The translations under genes and the position numbers were made by a program. From positions 1 through 54,729 of the forward strand of contig SCTB01000144.1 in NCBI GenBank assembly GCA_004297545.1: DNA of 54,729 nt, written 5' to 3'. The stretch is from Alphaproteobacteria bacterium (GTDB taxonomy: Bacteria; Pseudomonadota; Alphaproteobacteria; Micavibrionales; UBA2020). A model generated the notes under the pieces. It made no database searches. It saw only the letters and a list, made by a program, of their open reading frames with translations, and was not told where the DNA came from. This document shows positions 1 through 8,529 of this stretch, piece by piece (within the stretch, counting starts at the first letter, position 1; every line of letters starts with the position of its first letter).

Positions 1-16
1 GGCAAAAAACAGATTC

Positions 17-616
17 GTGCGGAAGCTCTCCTCGCTGCTGACCACCTCGGCCCTGACGCTCGGCTTCGCGGCCGCCGTCGCGCGGCCTTTGCGCGCGCAG
101 GACGCGGCGCGCGACATGGTGCGGCAGGTTGACACCATGCCGGATGCGCAGGCGGGCCATACCTACTGGAAACACCCCGATTACGACGGCGTTCTCGACA
201 TCTGGCGCTGCCCCGAGCGCGGCATCTGCGCGAAAGTGCATGCGGTGAATACGCAGGACCCCAAGGTGCGGACGGCCGTCGCCAAGACGATGAAGAAGGA
301 CGCCAAAAAAGTCACCGACGACGACGTGCTGAAGAACATCTGCGGCTATGAGGCGCAGTTCCGGGAGATGAAGGAAGTCGAGCCGAACCACTGGACCGGC
401 AAGATATGGATCGCCTCGCGCAACACGCATTTCGGCGTGGAGCTGAAGCAGGCGGAGGACCGCGATCACCTTTACCTGCGCGGCTATGTGCTGGGTTTTT
501 TCAAATACCTGTTTTTGGGCGACCCGTTCCATGTGCTCGAGAAAGGCAACAACCTCGAGCGCATCAATGACGTGCCCCCGCCCTGCAAGGCACCGCCGAG
601 GATTTCTCCAAATTAA
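17..616 (+). CDS. DUF2147 family exported protein, copy 1 (5' end uncertain)
   Basis: A 199-residue frame opening on a GTG. The frame stays open to the window edge, so the true start may lie upstream. Residues 1-27 look like a Sec signal peptide: basic start, hydrophobic core, probable cut after Leu-Arg-Ala. The mature part follows the DUF2147 pattern, with WKHPDYDGVLDIW, GICAKVHAVN, a GKIWIAS strand and LYLRGYVLGFF near the end. Proteins of this family are small exported proteins of unknown biochemical role. A paralogue follows 60 bases downstream on the same strand, so the two are probably co-transcribed. This copy has cysteines in the first block (RCPERGIC) that the second copy lacks; a disulfide is possible (inference). 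Confidence 0.8.
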   Translation: MRKLSSLLTTSALTLGFAAAVARPLRAQDAARDMVRQVDTMPDAQAGHTYWKHPDYDGVLDIWRCPERGICAKVHAVNTQDPKVRTAVAKTMKKDAKKVTDDDVLKNICGYEAQFREMKEVEPNHWTGKIWIASRNTHFGVELKQAEDRDHLYLRGYVLGFFKYLFLGDPFHVLEKGNNLERINDVPPPCKAPPRISPN

Positions 617-676
617 TCAAATTGTTAATTGTATCCATTTGCACTCCCCTCTTTTCTGATATATCTTCTTTGCATT

Positions 677-1219
677 ATGCAAACAGGACATAAAATCCAC
701 TCCGGCCTTTCCCTGCCGCTGCTGATGCTGAGCTTTGGCGCGGCGACAGGGCTGTTTGGCGGAAGGGCTGAAGCGCAGGACAGTACCAACGCGCCGCCGC
801 CCACGCCCACCCAAACGGAGCCCGGCCATAGTTTCTGGAAGCACCCGGAATATGACGCCGTCCTCGAGGTCTGGGTCAGCCCGGCTTCGGGTCTGCGCGG
901 AAAACTCGTGTCGCTGAATCCCGCCGACCAGAAGGTCAAGGCCGTCGTCGCGAAAATCCTGAAGAAAGATGAAAAGAAAGTCAGCGACGCCGACGTGCTG
1001 TCATTCCAGGGGATGGAGGGCGACCTGCGCCTGAAGCCGGACGGCGAAAACAAATGGACGGGCTCCATCTACTGGCCGTTCAGGAAAAAATCCTACGGCG
1101 TCGACGTGGAGCAGACGAACGACAACCTGCATGTGCACGGGTTTCTGCTGAAGCTGCCCATTTTGGGCAAAAGTGTTGATCTCAAGCCCGCTGCGGCGCC
1201 GAGGCCGAAGACACCATAA
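677..1219 (+). CDS. DUF2147 family exported protein, copy 2
   Basis: A 180-residue protein. The frame could be extended to a TTG at 629, but the ATG at 677 gives a clean signal peptide (MQTGHKIHSG, then a hydrophobic run, cut near AEA-QDS), so I use it. The mature region repeats the layout of the upstream gene: FWKHPEYDAVLEVWVSP, LRGKLVSLNPADQKVKAVV, KWTGSIYWP and LHVHGFLLKLPILG. It is therefore a tandem duplicate that has diverged, with its cysteines lost. Function is unknown; export to the periplasm is inferred from the signal peptide. It is followed by an inverted repeat that may end the transcript. Confidence 0.8.
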   Translation: MQTGHKIHSGLSLPLLMLSFGAATGLFGGRAEAQDSTNAPPPTPTQTEPGHSFWKHPEYDAVLEVWVSPASGLRGKLVSLNPADQKVKAVVAKILKKDEKKVSDADVLSFQGMEGDLRLKPDGENKWTGSIYWPFRKKSYGVDVEQTNDNLHVHGFLLKLPILGKSVDLKPAAAPRPKTP

Positions 1220-1228
1220 TCTTTCCCC

Positions 1229-1306
1229 GTCATTCTGAGGGAGCTTGCGACCGAAGAATCTCCCTTTGGGAAGCGAAGGGAGATTCTTCGCTGCGCTCAG
1301 AATGAC
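1229..1306. repeat. Palindromic intergenic repeat, GTCATTCTGAG type
   Basis: Starts GTCATTCTGAG and ends CTCAGAATGAC, with inner arms built around GAAGAATCTCCCTT and its complement. The whole element can fold into one long hairpin. A second copy lies at 14801-14883. It resembles the dispersed REP-like repeats common in bacterial intergenic DNA and may act as a transcript end here. Confidence 0.8.
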
Positions 1307-1355
1307 AAAGCATTTGGCTGATGCCAGAATAACCAACTTCATTTATACTACCCCC

Positions 1356-2135
1356 ATGAACGCAGACAGCCGCAAAAAACTGTGCTGGATCACCGGCGCC
1401 TCGACGGGCATCGGCGCGGCCACCGCGCTGGCGATGGCCCGCGAGGGCTGGGATGTGGTCATGACCGCGCGCAGCAGCGACAAGCTGGAGCAGATCGCGA
1501 AACTGTCGTCCGAATTCAAGGGCCGGCTTATCCCGCTGCCCGGCGACGTGACGCACAAGGACGGCATGAAGGCCGCCGTCGAAACCATCGAGAAAAATTA
1601 CGGCCCCATCGACCTCGCCATCCTGAACGCGGGCGCCTATATCCCCGAAGATCTCGGCAGCTTCAGCAGCGAAAAATTCATTTCGCAGGTGCAGCTGAAC
1701 CTCTTCGGCACCGTTTTCTGCCTCGAGGCGCTGCTGCCCTTCTTCATCCGCCGCCATGCGGGGCATATTGCGCTGGTCGCGAGCGTCGCGGGCTATCGCG
1801 GGCTGCCGCGCTCGCTCGGCTACGGCTCCTCCAAGGCCGCGCTCATCCACCTGGCCGAGGCGCTGGCCATCATGGGCAAGCCTTACGGCATCAAGGTGCA
1901 GGTCATCAATCCCGGCTTCGTGAAAACGCCGCTGACCGACAAGAACGATTTCCCCATGCCGTTCCTCATCGATTCCGGCGTGGCCGCGCAGCGCATCGTC
2001 GACGGATTGAAAACCAATAAATTCGAAATCACTTTCCCCAAGCGGTTCGCATATCTTCTGAAGGCCATCGGCCTGCTGCCCGACCGCCTTTATTTCGCGA
2101 TCGCCCGCAAGGCCATGCGCGAGGGCGGGCGCTGA
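1356..2135 (+). CDS. SDR family NAD(P)-dependent oxidoreductase
   Basis: A 259-residue classical short-chain dehydrogenase. The frame extends back to 1245, but that part is repeat DNA; the ATG at 1356 places the cofactor motif TGASTGIG at residues 13-20, as expected. NAGA follows in the middle of the Rossmann fold. The catalytic triad is readable as Ser143 (in VASVAG), Tyr156 and Lys160 (YGSSK). The substrate cannot be told from sequence. The stop codon overlaps the start of the next gene (TGATG), so the two are translationally coupled. SDR plus NTF2-like genes often sit beside CFA-synthase/DUF1365/FAD-oxidase operons such as the one just downstream, which suggests a role in lipid or oxidative-stress chemistry (inference). 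Confidence 0.9.
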   Translation: MNADSRKKLCWITGASTGIGAATALAMAREGWDVVMTARSSDKLEQIAKLSSEFKGRLIPLPGDVTHKDGMKAAVETIEKNYGPIDLAILNAGAYIPEDLGSFSSEKFISQVQLNLFGTVFCLEALLPFFIRRHAGHIALVASVAGYRGLPRSLGYGSSKAALIHLAEALAIMGKPYGIKVQVINPGFVKTPLTDKNDFPMPFLIDSGVAAQRIVDGLKTNKFEITFPKRFAYLLKAIGLLPDRLYFAIARKAMREGGR

Positions 2136-2581
2136 TGCGCGAGGCGATGCAGCTGGCGCTGGAGCGCTACGCGCAGTTCTATGAAACGCTGACCCGCGAT
2201 TCCCTGAAAGAGATCGACCGGTATTTCACCAAAGACGCGCGCTTCAGGGACCCCTTCAACGACGTGACCGGCGCCGACAAAATCCGCCGCGTGTTCGAGG
2301 ACATGTTCAAGACCATCGGGACGCCGCAGTTCAAGGTCGTCGACATGGCCTGGAGCAACGCCGAGGACGGCTCGGCCTACATGCTGTGGACTTTCAAATA
2401 CCAGATCCGCGGGCGCGGCCTGCCCGTCACCGTGAACGGCATAAGCGCGATGATCTTCAACACCGACGGCAGGGTCAGAAGCCACGTCGACTACTGGGAT
2501 GCGGCACAGGGACTGTACGAGCACCTGCCCGTCATCGGGACCGTGCTGCGGTGGATACGCAAGCGGGTTGAAGTCAGATAA
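2135..2581 (+). CDS. NTF2-like / SnoaL-type small protein
   Basis: A 148-residue protein with the cone-fold pattern of NTF2/SnoaL-like proteins: an N-terminal helix pair (LERYAQFYETL), then YFTKDARFRDPFNDVTG, then IRRVFEDMF. Later strands include AYMLWTFKYQ, ISAMIFNTDGRV and HVDYWDAAQGLYEHLPVIG. Such proteins bind or convert small hydrophobic ligands or act as scaffolds; no catalytic set can be assigned. It overlaps the SDR stop by one base (TGATG) and probably needs translation of that gene. A second ATG at 2147 is a possible start. Its 3' end overlaps the convergent AI-2E permease gene by 8 bases. Confidence 0.8.
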   Translation: MREAMQLALERYAQFYETLTRDSLKEIDRYFTKDARFRDPFNDVTGADKIRRVFEDMFKTIGTPQFKVVDMAWSNAEDGSAYMLWTFKYQIRGRGLPVTVNGISAMIFNTDGRVRSHVDYWDAAQGLYEHLPVIGTVLRWIRKRVEVR

Positions 2582-3581
2582 GCTTTTGCGCCGTCAATTC
2601 ATCCTTGATGTAGGCGTAATAAATCGCCGCGGCGACGAGGCCGGAAATGCCGAAGGCCGTTTCCATCACCAGCATGGCGATCAATATCTCCCACGCGCGC
2701 GCCCGGATTTGCCCGCCGATGATGCGGGCATTCACGAAGTATTCAAGCTTGTGAATTAAAATAAGATAGGCAAGGCAGGCAATCGCGGCAAAGGGCGAGA
2801 CGCTGAGGCCGATCAGGCAGATCACCGTGTTGGAGATCAGGTTGCCGACGATCGGCAGCAGGCCGACGATGAAGGTGACCACGACCATGACATGCGTCAT
2901 GGGCAGGCGATGGCCGAGCATCGGCATGACGACCGCCAGGAAGATCCCCGTGAGGAAAGTGTTCAGGAGCGAAATCCGGAACTGGGAGAAGACGACGCGC
3001 CGGAAGGCCGTGCCGAGAAACGACATGCGATCTTTCAGCGCCTTGCCGAGCGGCCCGCGCATTTCCCTGTTCAGCGGAGGATTGATGGCGACCATGCCGC
3101 CGATAATCATGCCGATAATCAGGCGAACGAGGGATATTCCCGCATCCCGGCCCGCGAGGCTGAGGCTTTTGGCGTTTTCCCGCAGCCATTCCGATGACGC
3201 GGCCTGCCAGGCGGCGGTATCCGCGGGAAGGAAGGCCTGCGCCCAGACCGGAAGAAGGCTGCGCCCCTGCTCCACCACGTCGGCCATCTTCTGGAACAGT
3301 TCAAACACGTTTTCCTTACCGGTCGTCAGGGAGTCGGAGACCTGAAATGACGTAAAGACAATTCCCGACACGACAACCAGCGCCAGAAAAATCAGCAGGA
3401 TGATCCGCCCCATGCCGGGCACGACCCCTCTGCGCTCCAGAATCCGGCTGCCGAGATTGACAAAGTTGAAAATCAGCAGCCCCGCAAGAAACGCGGGGAG
3501 CAGCCCCAGCTGGACGATCCCGCACAGCGCGGCAATCATCAGCACCTGCGTGAAGTAATAAACTTTTGGAGTTTCTACCAT
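2574..3581 (-). CDS. AI-2E family transporter (permease)
   Basis: A 335-residue inner-membrane protein with about eight hydrophobic segments in the AI-2E/PerM arrangement: two helices at the start (IAALCGIVQLGLLPAFLAG), a soluble stretch at about 90-140, then a dense C-terminal cluster with VVTFIVGLLPIVGNLI and AIACLAYLILIHKLEYFVN. Family members export diverse small molecules; the name does not establish autoinducer transport. AAGGG lies just before the ATG. A second member of the family lies at 50245-51342. The 3' end overlaps the convergent NTF2-like gene. Confidence 0.85.
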   Translation of the reverse strand: MVETPKVYYFTQVLMIAALCGIVQLGLLPAFLAGLLIFNFVNLGSRILERRGVVPGMGRIILLIFLALVVVSGIVFTSFQVSDSLTTGKENVFELFQKMADVVEQGRSLLPVWAQAFLPADTAAWQAASSEWLRENAKSLSLAGRDAGISLVRLIIGMIIGGMVAINPPLNREMRGPLGKALKDRMSFLGTAFRRVVFSQFRISLLNTFLTGIFLAVVMPMLGHRLPMTHVMVVVTFIVGLLPIVGNLISNTVICLIGLSVSPFAAIACLAYLILIHKLEYFVNARIIGGQIRARAWEILIAMLVMETAFGISGLVAAAIYYAYIKDELTAQKLI

Positions 3582-3728
3582 AATCCCTTTTCCCCGGAAC
3601 GGACTGGAGGCGCTTTTAAACAGTATATTGGATTGGCCCCGTAAAGAGAAAAGGGTTTTTTCTGCCTGATTTTGCGAAATGCGGGTTTGTGAGGTTTATC
3701 ACTCATCTCCTTTGGGAGAATACAGCTA

Positions 3729-4973
3729 TTAATACCGCGTCGTCACCGCATGAACGACGTCGATGGTGCCGGCGGTGAAGCCGGCTTCGCAATAAAACAA
3801 GTAAAGCTCCCAGATTTTCTTGAAACGCTCGTCGAACCCCAGCTTCTTCACTTCCGGCCAGGCGGCCTGGAAGCGGTTCTGCCACAGGCGCAGGGTATGC
3901 GCGTAATCGGAGCCGAAACCTTCCATGCTTTCGAGATGCATGCCCGCCATTTCTGTCTGGTGCGCGAGAATGCTTTTGGTCGGCAGCATGCCGCCCGGGA
4001 AGATGTATTTCTGGATGAAATCCGCCGTGTTACGGTAGTCCTCGAACCAGCCTTCGTCGATGGTGATAGCCTGCAGCCCCGCCTTGCCGCCCGGCTTCAG
4101 GCGGTCGTGCAGCATTTTGAAATATTGAGGCCAGTAGGTTTCCCCCACCGCCTCAATCATCTCGATGGAGACAATGCGGTCAAACTGCCCTTCCACATCG
4201 CGGTAATCCTTCATCAGCACCTCGACGCGGTCGGAAAGTCCCGCCTGCTGGATGCGCTTCTGCGCGTACTGGAACTGGCGCTCGGAAATGGTGATGGCCG
4301 TGACATGCGCGCCCATGTGCTTCGCCGCGTATTCGGCGAAGCCGCCCCAGCCGCAGCCAACTTCGAGCACATGATGCCCCGGCAGGATGCCGAGGCGCTG
4401 CGAGAGCACGCGGTATTTATTGACCTGCGCGGCTTCGAGATCGCGCGCATTGTCGGAGAACAAGGCCGAGGAATAGGCCATGCCCTCATCCAGCCACAGC
4501 CTGTAAAAATCGTTGCCGAGATCGTAATGCCGGCTGATGTTCTTGCGCGACCCTTTCCGCGAGTTGCCGCGGAAGGCATGCGGGATTTTCATGAGGAACC
4601 GCGCCCAGCCCTGCCCCACCAGCACTTCCTGCATATGGTGTTCGTTGCGCAGGAAAACTTCCATCCAGCGCGCGGGATCGGGGCTCGACCAGTCGCCGTC
4701 GAGATAGCCTTCGCAGAAGCCAAGCTGACCGCCGATGATGCAGCGGCGCGCGAAGCGTTCGGTATGTATGTTCAGCGTCGCCTCAGGCCCCGGCTCCTTG
4801 CCGCGGAACGCCACGCGCTCGCCGTTCGGCAGGACGACATTGGCCGTGCCGTATTGCCAGTGGGACGCGAGGCTGAGCAAGAAACGCAGGGGCGCCGAGG
4901 GCTTGTAGGATATTTCATCCAGCACGGACGGGGTTTTTACGACGGCTTCGGCTTCATCCATTGTTTCATTCAC
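3729..4973 (-). CDS. cfa: Cyclopropane-fatty-acyl-phospholipid synthase family methyltransferase
   Basis: A 414-residue SAM-dependent enzyme that adds a methylene (or methyl) group to double bonds of phospholipid acyl chains at the membrane. Visible motifs are the SAM-binding loop VLEVGCGWGGFAEYAAKH, SRHYDLGNDFYRLWLDEGM before it, and IVSIEMIEAVGETYWPQYF after it. FIQKYIFPGGMLP then precedes the C-terminal helices. Translation may start at GTG 4973 or at ATG 4961; an AGAGGG lies just upstream of both. It is the last gene of a three-gene operon, 3 bases after the DUF1365 gene. That gene order recurs in bacteria, and related SAM methyltransferases make cyclopropane or furan fatty acids, so the exact product is open. 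Confidence 0.92.
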   Translation of the reverse strand: MNETMDEAEAVVKTPSVLDEISYKPSAPLRFLLSLASHWQYGTANVVLPNGERVAFRGKEPGPEATLNIHTERFARRCIIGGQLGFCEGYLDGDWSSPDPARWMEVFLRNEHHMQEVLVGQGWARFLMKIPHAFRGNSRKGSRKNISRHYDLGNDFYRLWLDEGMAYSSALFSDNARDLEAAQVNKYRVLSQRLGILPGHHVLEVGCGWGGFAEYAAKHMGAHVTAITISERQFQYAQKRIQQAGLSDRVEVLMKDYRDVEGQFDRIVSIEMIEAVGETYWPQYFKMLHDRLKPGGKAGLQAITIDEGWFEDYRNTADFIQKYIFPGGMLPTKSILAHQTEMAGMHLESMEGFGSDYAHTLRLWQNRFQAAWPEVKKLGFDERFKKIWELYLFYCEAGFTAGTIDVVHAVTTRY

Positions 4974-4976
4974 CCT

Positions 4977-5732
4977 CTAACTCACATCCCGGTCCGGCGC
5001 CTTCGGGCGGCTGTAATAACGGCCCCCTTTGAGCCATATTTTCAATGCCTGCCAGTGTATGGCGAAGATAACATGGAAAGCCTGGAACGGGAATAGCACA
5101 AGCGCCTTCACAAGGCTGCCCCGCGACAGGGCGGACCGGCGTCCCGTCCATGCCGCCAGCAGCAGGTCGCCCTCCTTGTCCTTCTGGCGTATCAGCACCG
5201 ACAGTCTTTCGCCCGGGTCCTTCACCACAAAATGGTAATGGGTTTCCATTCCGATAAAGGGGGATACATAAAAATGCTTGGGATGCCCATGCCGCACGGG
5301 ACCGCCTTCCGCCTCCGCGGCCGTCAGCAGGTAGCCATGCTGTTCCCCGAAAGTATTCTTGACCTCGTAAAGCATGGCGGCGAGGCGCCCGGTTTTATCC
5401 CTGCAATAATAGATCGACAGCGGATTGAAGACATAGCCGAACAGGCGCGGAAAGCAGAGCATGCAAATTTTCCCGCCGTCGAGATCGACGTTCTTTTCGG
5501 CCGCGTTCTTCAGCACCCAGTCCTTTATCGGTTTGCCGTCGCGCGTGGCGTGGTCGCGGTCGTAGATGCTGAAGACGTTGAAGCGGTTGTAGGACAGCAG
5601 GCCGGTTTTTTGCCGCAGTTCCGGCAGTTCGTCGAGGTCGAGCAGCAGCGTGAAGACGCGGTAACGGAAACCGTGGCGGAACGGCTTCATCCGCTGGTGC
5701 ATCACGTGGCCGAAGTAGATGCAGGAATTCAT
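4977..5732 (-). CDS. DUF1365 domain-containing protein
   Basis: A 251-residue protein. The frame runs open to 5903, but the ATG at 5732 overlaps the upstream stop codon (ATGA), which marks the start. DUF1365 motifs are IYFGHVMHQRMKP at the N-terminus, FRYRVFTLLLDLDEL, FGYVFNPLSIYYCRD and FGEQHGYLL. KHFYVSPFIGMETHYHF and a helix near the C-terminus (FHVIFAIHWQALKIWLKGG) follow. No enzymatic reaction is established for the family. It almost always sits between a flavin oxidoreductase and a CFA-synthase homologue, as here, so a role in acyl-chain modification is likely (inference). Confidence 0.88.
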   Translation of the reverse strand: MNSCIYFGHVMHQRMKPFRHGFRYRVFTLLLDLDELPELRQKTGLLSYNRFNVFSIYDRDHATRDGKPIKDWVLKNAAEKNVDLDGGKICMLCFPRLFGYVFNPLSIYYCRDKTGRLAAMLYEVKNTFGEQHGYLLTAAEAEGGPVRHGHPKHFYVSPFIGMETHYHFVVKDPGERLSVLIRQKDKEGDLLLAAWTGRRSALSRGSLVKALVLFPFQAFHVIFAIHWQALKIWLKGGRYYSRPKAPDRDVS

Positions 5733-7030
5733 GCGGCCTTGCGCGCGTTCTGCGCCGCGATGGAGGACTCTTCCACCTGCCAAGGGCGCTTCACGCCGAA
5801 ATTCTCGGCGACAGTAAGGCCTGACGACAAAGCATCTTCGTGAAAGCCGTAACCGCAGTAAGAACCGCAAAACCACGTCCGGTTGACGCCCTGGATGCGG
5901 CAAAGGTCTTTCTGCGCCTCCACAACCGCCTTCGTATAGATCGGATGCGTGTATGACGTCTCATACAAAATATTTTCAGGTTCGATGGCCGGGTTCAGCG
6001 AGACGAAATAGTTGTTGTGCAACGGCAATGACTGCAGGCGGTTCATCCAGTAGATCAGCGAGACTTTCGGGTCGGGACCCGGCGTAGCGCCCAGATACGT
6101 CCAGCTGGCCCAGGCTTTCTTGTTCTTAGGCATCAGCCGGAGGTCCTGGTGCAAGACGGCGCGGTTAGTGCTGTAGCGGATCGCCCCCAGCACGCGCGCC
6201 TCGTCATCGGATGGCTTTGCCAGCAGCGCCAGCGCCTCGTCGGCGTGGGTTGCGACGATCACATGGTCAAAGCCCTCGCGCGCGCCGCGCGAATCCAGAA
6301 TTACGGCCTTCTCGCCCGTGCGCTCGATCCGGACCGCGCCGCAGTTGTTGCGGGTACGCGCGCGGTAGCCTTCGGTGAGTTTCGTGACATAGGCGCGGCT
6401 GCCGCCCGTCACCGTGCGCCAGACCGGGCGGTCGACCAGCCTTAACAGCCCGTGGTTGCGGCAGAAGCGGATAAAGGTGATCAGCGGAAAGCCCAGCATG
6501 CCTTCACGCGTCATCGACCAGATGGCCGCGCCCATGGGCAGCAGGTGGTCATTGATAAGGCTGTCGCTGTAACGGCGCTGCACCAGGTATTCGCCGAGCG
6601 TCAGCGTCGACTCGGGATTTTTTTCAAGAAATTTCGGCGCTTCGATATAAAAGCGGATGATATCGATCCACATGCGGTGGAACCGGGGCTTCAGAAGATT
6701 CTTGCGCTGCACGAACAGCGTATTGATATTGTCGCCGGAATATTCCAGCGCGCCGTTATCGAGGCTGACGGCGAAGGACATGCTGCTGTCCTGCGTCTCG
6801 ACTTTCAGGTGCTGCATGAGAGCGACGAAATTGGGATAGGTCGCCGGGTTATAGACGATAAAGCCCGTATCCACGTTCGACCCGCCCGGCGTGACATGCG
6901 TGTTCGAATGGCCGCCGGTGTAATTGTTCTTCTCGTAGACGGTAATATCGTGAGCCTCATGCAGCAGCCACGCCGCGCCAAGACCCGCGACGCCCGTCCC
7001 GATAACCGCGATTTTCAGGCGCTTTTGCAT
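5729..7030 (-). CDS. FAD-dependent amine-oxidase-like oxidoreductase
   Basis: A 433-residue flavoprotein. The N-terminus is a dinucleotide-binding fold, AVIGTGVAGLGAAWLL, with the acidic strand end ITVYEKN and then GGHSNTH, as in the amine oxidase/phytoene desaturase group. HVIVATHADEALALL is typical of the middle FAD domain, and WFCGSYCGYGFHEDAL near the C-terminus is the closing FAD contact. It is the first gene of the operon with DUF1365 (4-base overlap) and CFA synthase. In alphaproteobacteria such operons belong to photo-oxidative or membrane stress responses; here no promoter evidence for that was seen. Substrate unknown, probably a fatty-acyl lipid. Confidence 0.88.
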   Translation of the reverse strand: MQKRLKIAVIGTGVAGLGAAWLLHEAHDITVYEKNNYTGGHSNTHVTPGGSNVDTGFIVYNPATYPNFVALMQHLKVETQDSSMSFAVSLDNGALEYSGDNINTLFVQRKNLLKPRFHRMWIDIIRFYIEAPKFLEKNPESTLTLGEYLVQRRYSDSLINDHLLPMGAAIWSMTREGMLGFPLITFIRFCRNHGLLRLVDRPVWRTVTGGSRAYVTKLTEGYRARTRNNCGAVRIERTGEKAVILDSRGAREGFDHVIVATHADEALALLAKPSDDEARVLGAIRYSTNRAVLHQDLRLMPKNKKAWASWTYLGATPGPDPKVSLIYWMNRLQSLPLHNNYFVSLNPAIEPENILYETSYTHPIYTKAVVEAQKDLCRIQGVNRTWFCGSYCGYGFHEDALSSGLTVAENFGVKRPWQVEESSIAAQNARKAA

Positions 7031-7061
7031 GAAGGTTAATATAATTGATTACACTTTCCTC

Positions 7062-7168
7062 GTCACGCCCGCTTTACGCGGGGGTCTGGAGCGCGTCTGC
7101 GCGTCATATGAGTCAGAGTCATATGACGGCCGGACGGCCTCCGGATGCCCGCGCAAGGCGGGCATGAC
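7062..7168. repeat. Palindromic intergenic repeat, GTCACGCCCGC type
   Basis: Outer arms GTCACGCCCGCTTTACGCGGG and GCCCGCGCAAGGCGGGCATGAC enclose smaller palindromes (CATATGAGTC...GTCATATG and GGCCGGACGGCC). A close relative lies at 36164-36266. It sits between the MATE and FAD-oxidoreductase genes, upstream of the latter's operon. Confidence 0.75.
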
Positions 7169-7175
7169 GGACAGG

Positions 7176-8519
7176 TCAGGACGCCACCTCGCGATTCCAT
7201 AAATAGGATATAAACCCCACCGCAAAGTTGGTCGCCATCAGCGCCATCAGGATTCCTAAAAACCCGAAGTGCTGCTGCAGCACATAGGCCAGCGGAATAT
7301 AGATGATGATGGCCTTGAGCAGGATCAGCAGCGTCGCCGGCACGGGACGCGCCATGCCGTTCAGCGCCGCGTTCGAAATGACCATCGTGCCCATCGCGCC
7401 GTAGCTGATGGGCACCCAGCGCAGGTACTGGCTGGTGAAATGCACGACATCCGGATTCGCGTCGAACAGCGGCGGGATGCCTTCGGCGAAGATCCAGAGG
7501 AAAGCCGCGATAAGAAGGCCCCAGCCGAGCGAGAAGCGGGAGCCCGCGGCCACCGCCTCCTTGATGCGCCCGAAGTTTCCGGCGCCGAAATTCTGGCCGG
7601 TGAATATTGAGGTTGCGGCGCCGGTGGAATAGAAGGCCAGCGTCGCCACGCTTTCGATGCGCGTCGCCACGCCAAGCGCCGCCACGGCTTCCTTGCCGAA
7701 GGAAGCCGCCATCCAGGTGATGATGGCCGCGGAAATCGGCGCGATCTGGTTGCTGATAATCGACGGGATGGCGACATGCAGGATGCGTTTCCATGACTCC
7801 GTCAGGCCTTCGTGAATCAGCCTCTGCGGGTCGATCATCTTGCGGCGGTAGATCAGCGCGAACATCGAGATCATGCAGGTCAGGTAATTCGCGGCGACAT
7901 GGGTGGCCGCCGCCCCCGCCAGCTTCATCTCGGGGAACGGCCCCCAGCCGAAAATCAGGAACGGGTCGAGCACGATATTGATGCCGGCCAGCAGCGTCAT
8001 GATGCGCGAGACGAAGCGCGTGTCCCCCGTCGCGCGGATGCAGGCGTTGCCCACCATCATGATGCCCAGGAACGGCCAGCCGCAGTACCAGATCGCCATG
8101 TATTTGTGGATCAGCGGCATCAGTTCCGGCTTTGCGCCGATCAGGCGGAAGACCGGGTCGATCGTCGCGATTCCAATGACGGCGCCACAGCCGCAAAGAA
8201 CGCCCGTCAGCGTGAGCGCATCGGTCGCGAGGCGCCGCACTTTTTCAAAATCGCCCTCGCCATAGACGCGCGCGACGGCGGAGGTCGTGCCGACCGAAAG
8301 CCCGAAGATCAGGCCCATGAAGAACATGACCACAGGCAGGCAGAAGCCCAGCGCCGCCAGATATTGCGTGCCGAGGCGCGAGATAAAAAACGTATCGGCG
8401 ACGGAGAAAGAGGTCAGCGCGAGCATGCCCCAGGCGAGCGGCAGCGCAAGCCGCGTCAGATGGCGGCTCACGTCGCCTTCGAGCAGGGTCGGTCGCGTGC
8501 TGACCTCGTTTTCCTTCAA
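7176..8519 (-). CDS. MATE family multidrug/toxin efflux transporter
   Basis: A 447-residue inner-membrane antiporter with about 12 helices. MATE landmarks are RLALPLAWGMLALTSFSVAD, FISRLGTQYLAALGF, a PFLIFGWGPFPEMKLAGAA segment between the halves, and VAALGVATRIESVATLAF in the second half. An ATG-free upstream extension exists, but a TTG at 8519 has an AGGAG five bases before it, gives a normal family length and follows the pirin stop by 10 bases. I therefore take TTG as the start. It is co-transcribed with the pirin gene. The driving ion (sodium or proton) and substrates cannot be read. Confidence 0.88.
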   Translation of the reverse strand: MKENEVSTRPTLLEGDVSRHLTRLALPLAWGMLALTSFSVADTFFISRLGTQYLAALGFCLPVVMFFMGLIFGLSVGTTSAVARVYGEGDFEKVRRLATDALTLTGVLCGCGAVIGIATIDPVFRLIGAKPELMPLIHKYMAIWYCGWPFLGIMMVGNACIRATGDTRFVSRIMTLLAGINIVLDPFLIFGWGPFPEMKLAGAAATHVAANYLTCMISMFALIYRRKMIDPQRLIHEGLTESWKRILHVAIPSIISNQIAPISAAIITWMAASFGKEAVAALGVATRIESVATLAFYSTGAATSIFTGQNFGAGNFGRIKEAVAAGSRFSLGWGLLIAAFLWIFAEGIPPLFDANPDVVHFTSQYLRWVPISYGAMGTMVISNAALNGMARPVPATLLILLKAIIIYIPLAYVLQQHFGFLGILMALMATNFAVGFISYLWNREVAS

Positions 8520-8529
8520 GCAATCTCCT

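Noticed and set aside
3575-3706. 43-residue minus-strand frame beginning MSDKPHKPAF
   Set aside because: The AAAGGAG directly abuts the ATG with no spacing, and the frame runs into the AI-2E start; I see no further support.
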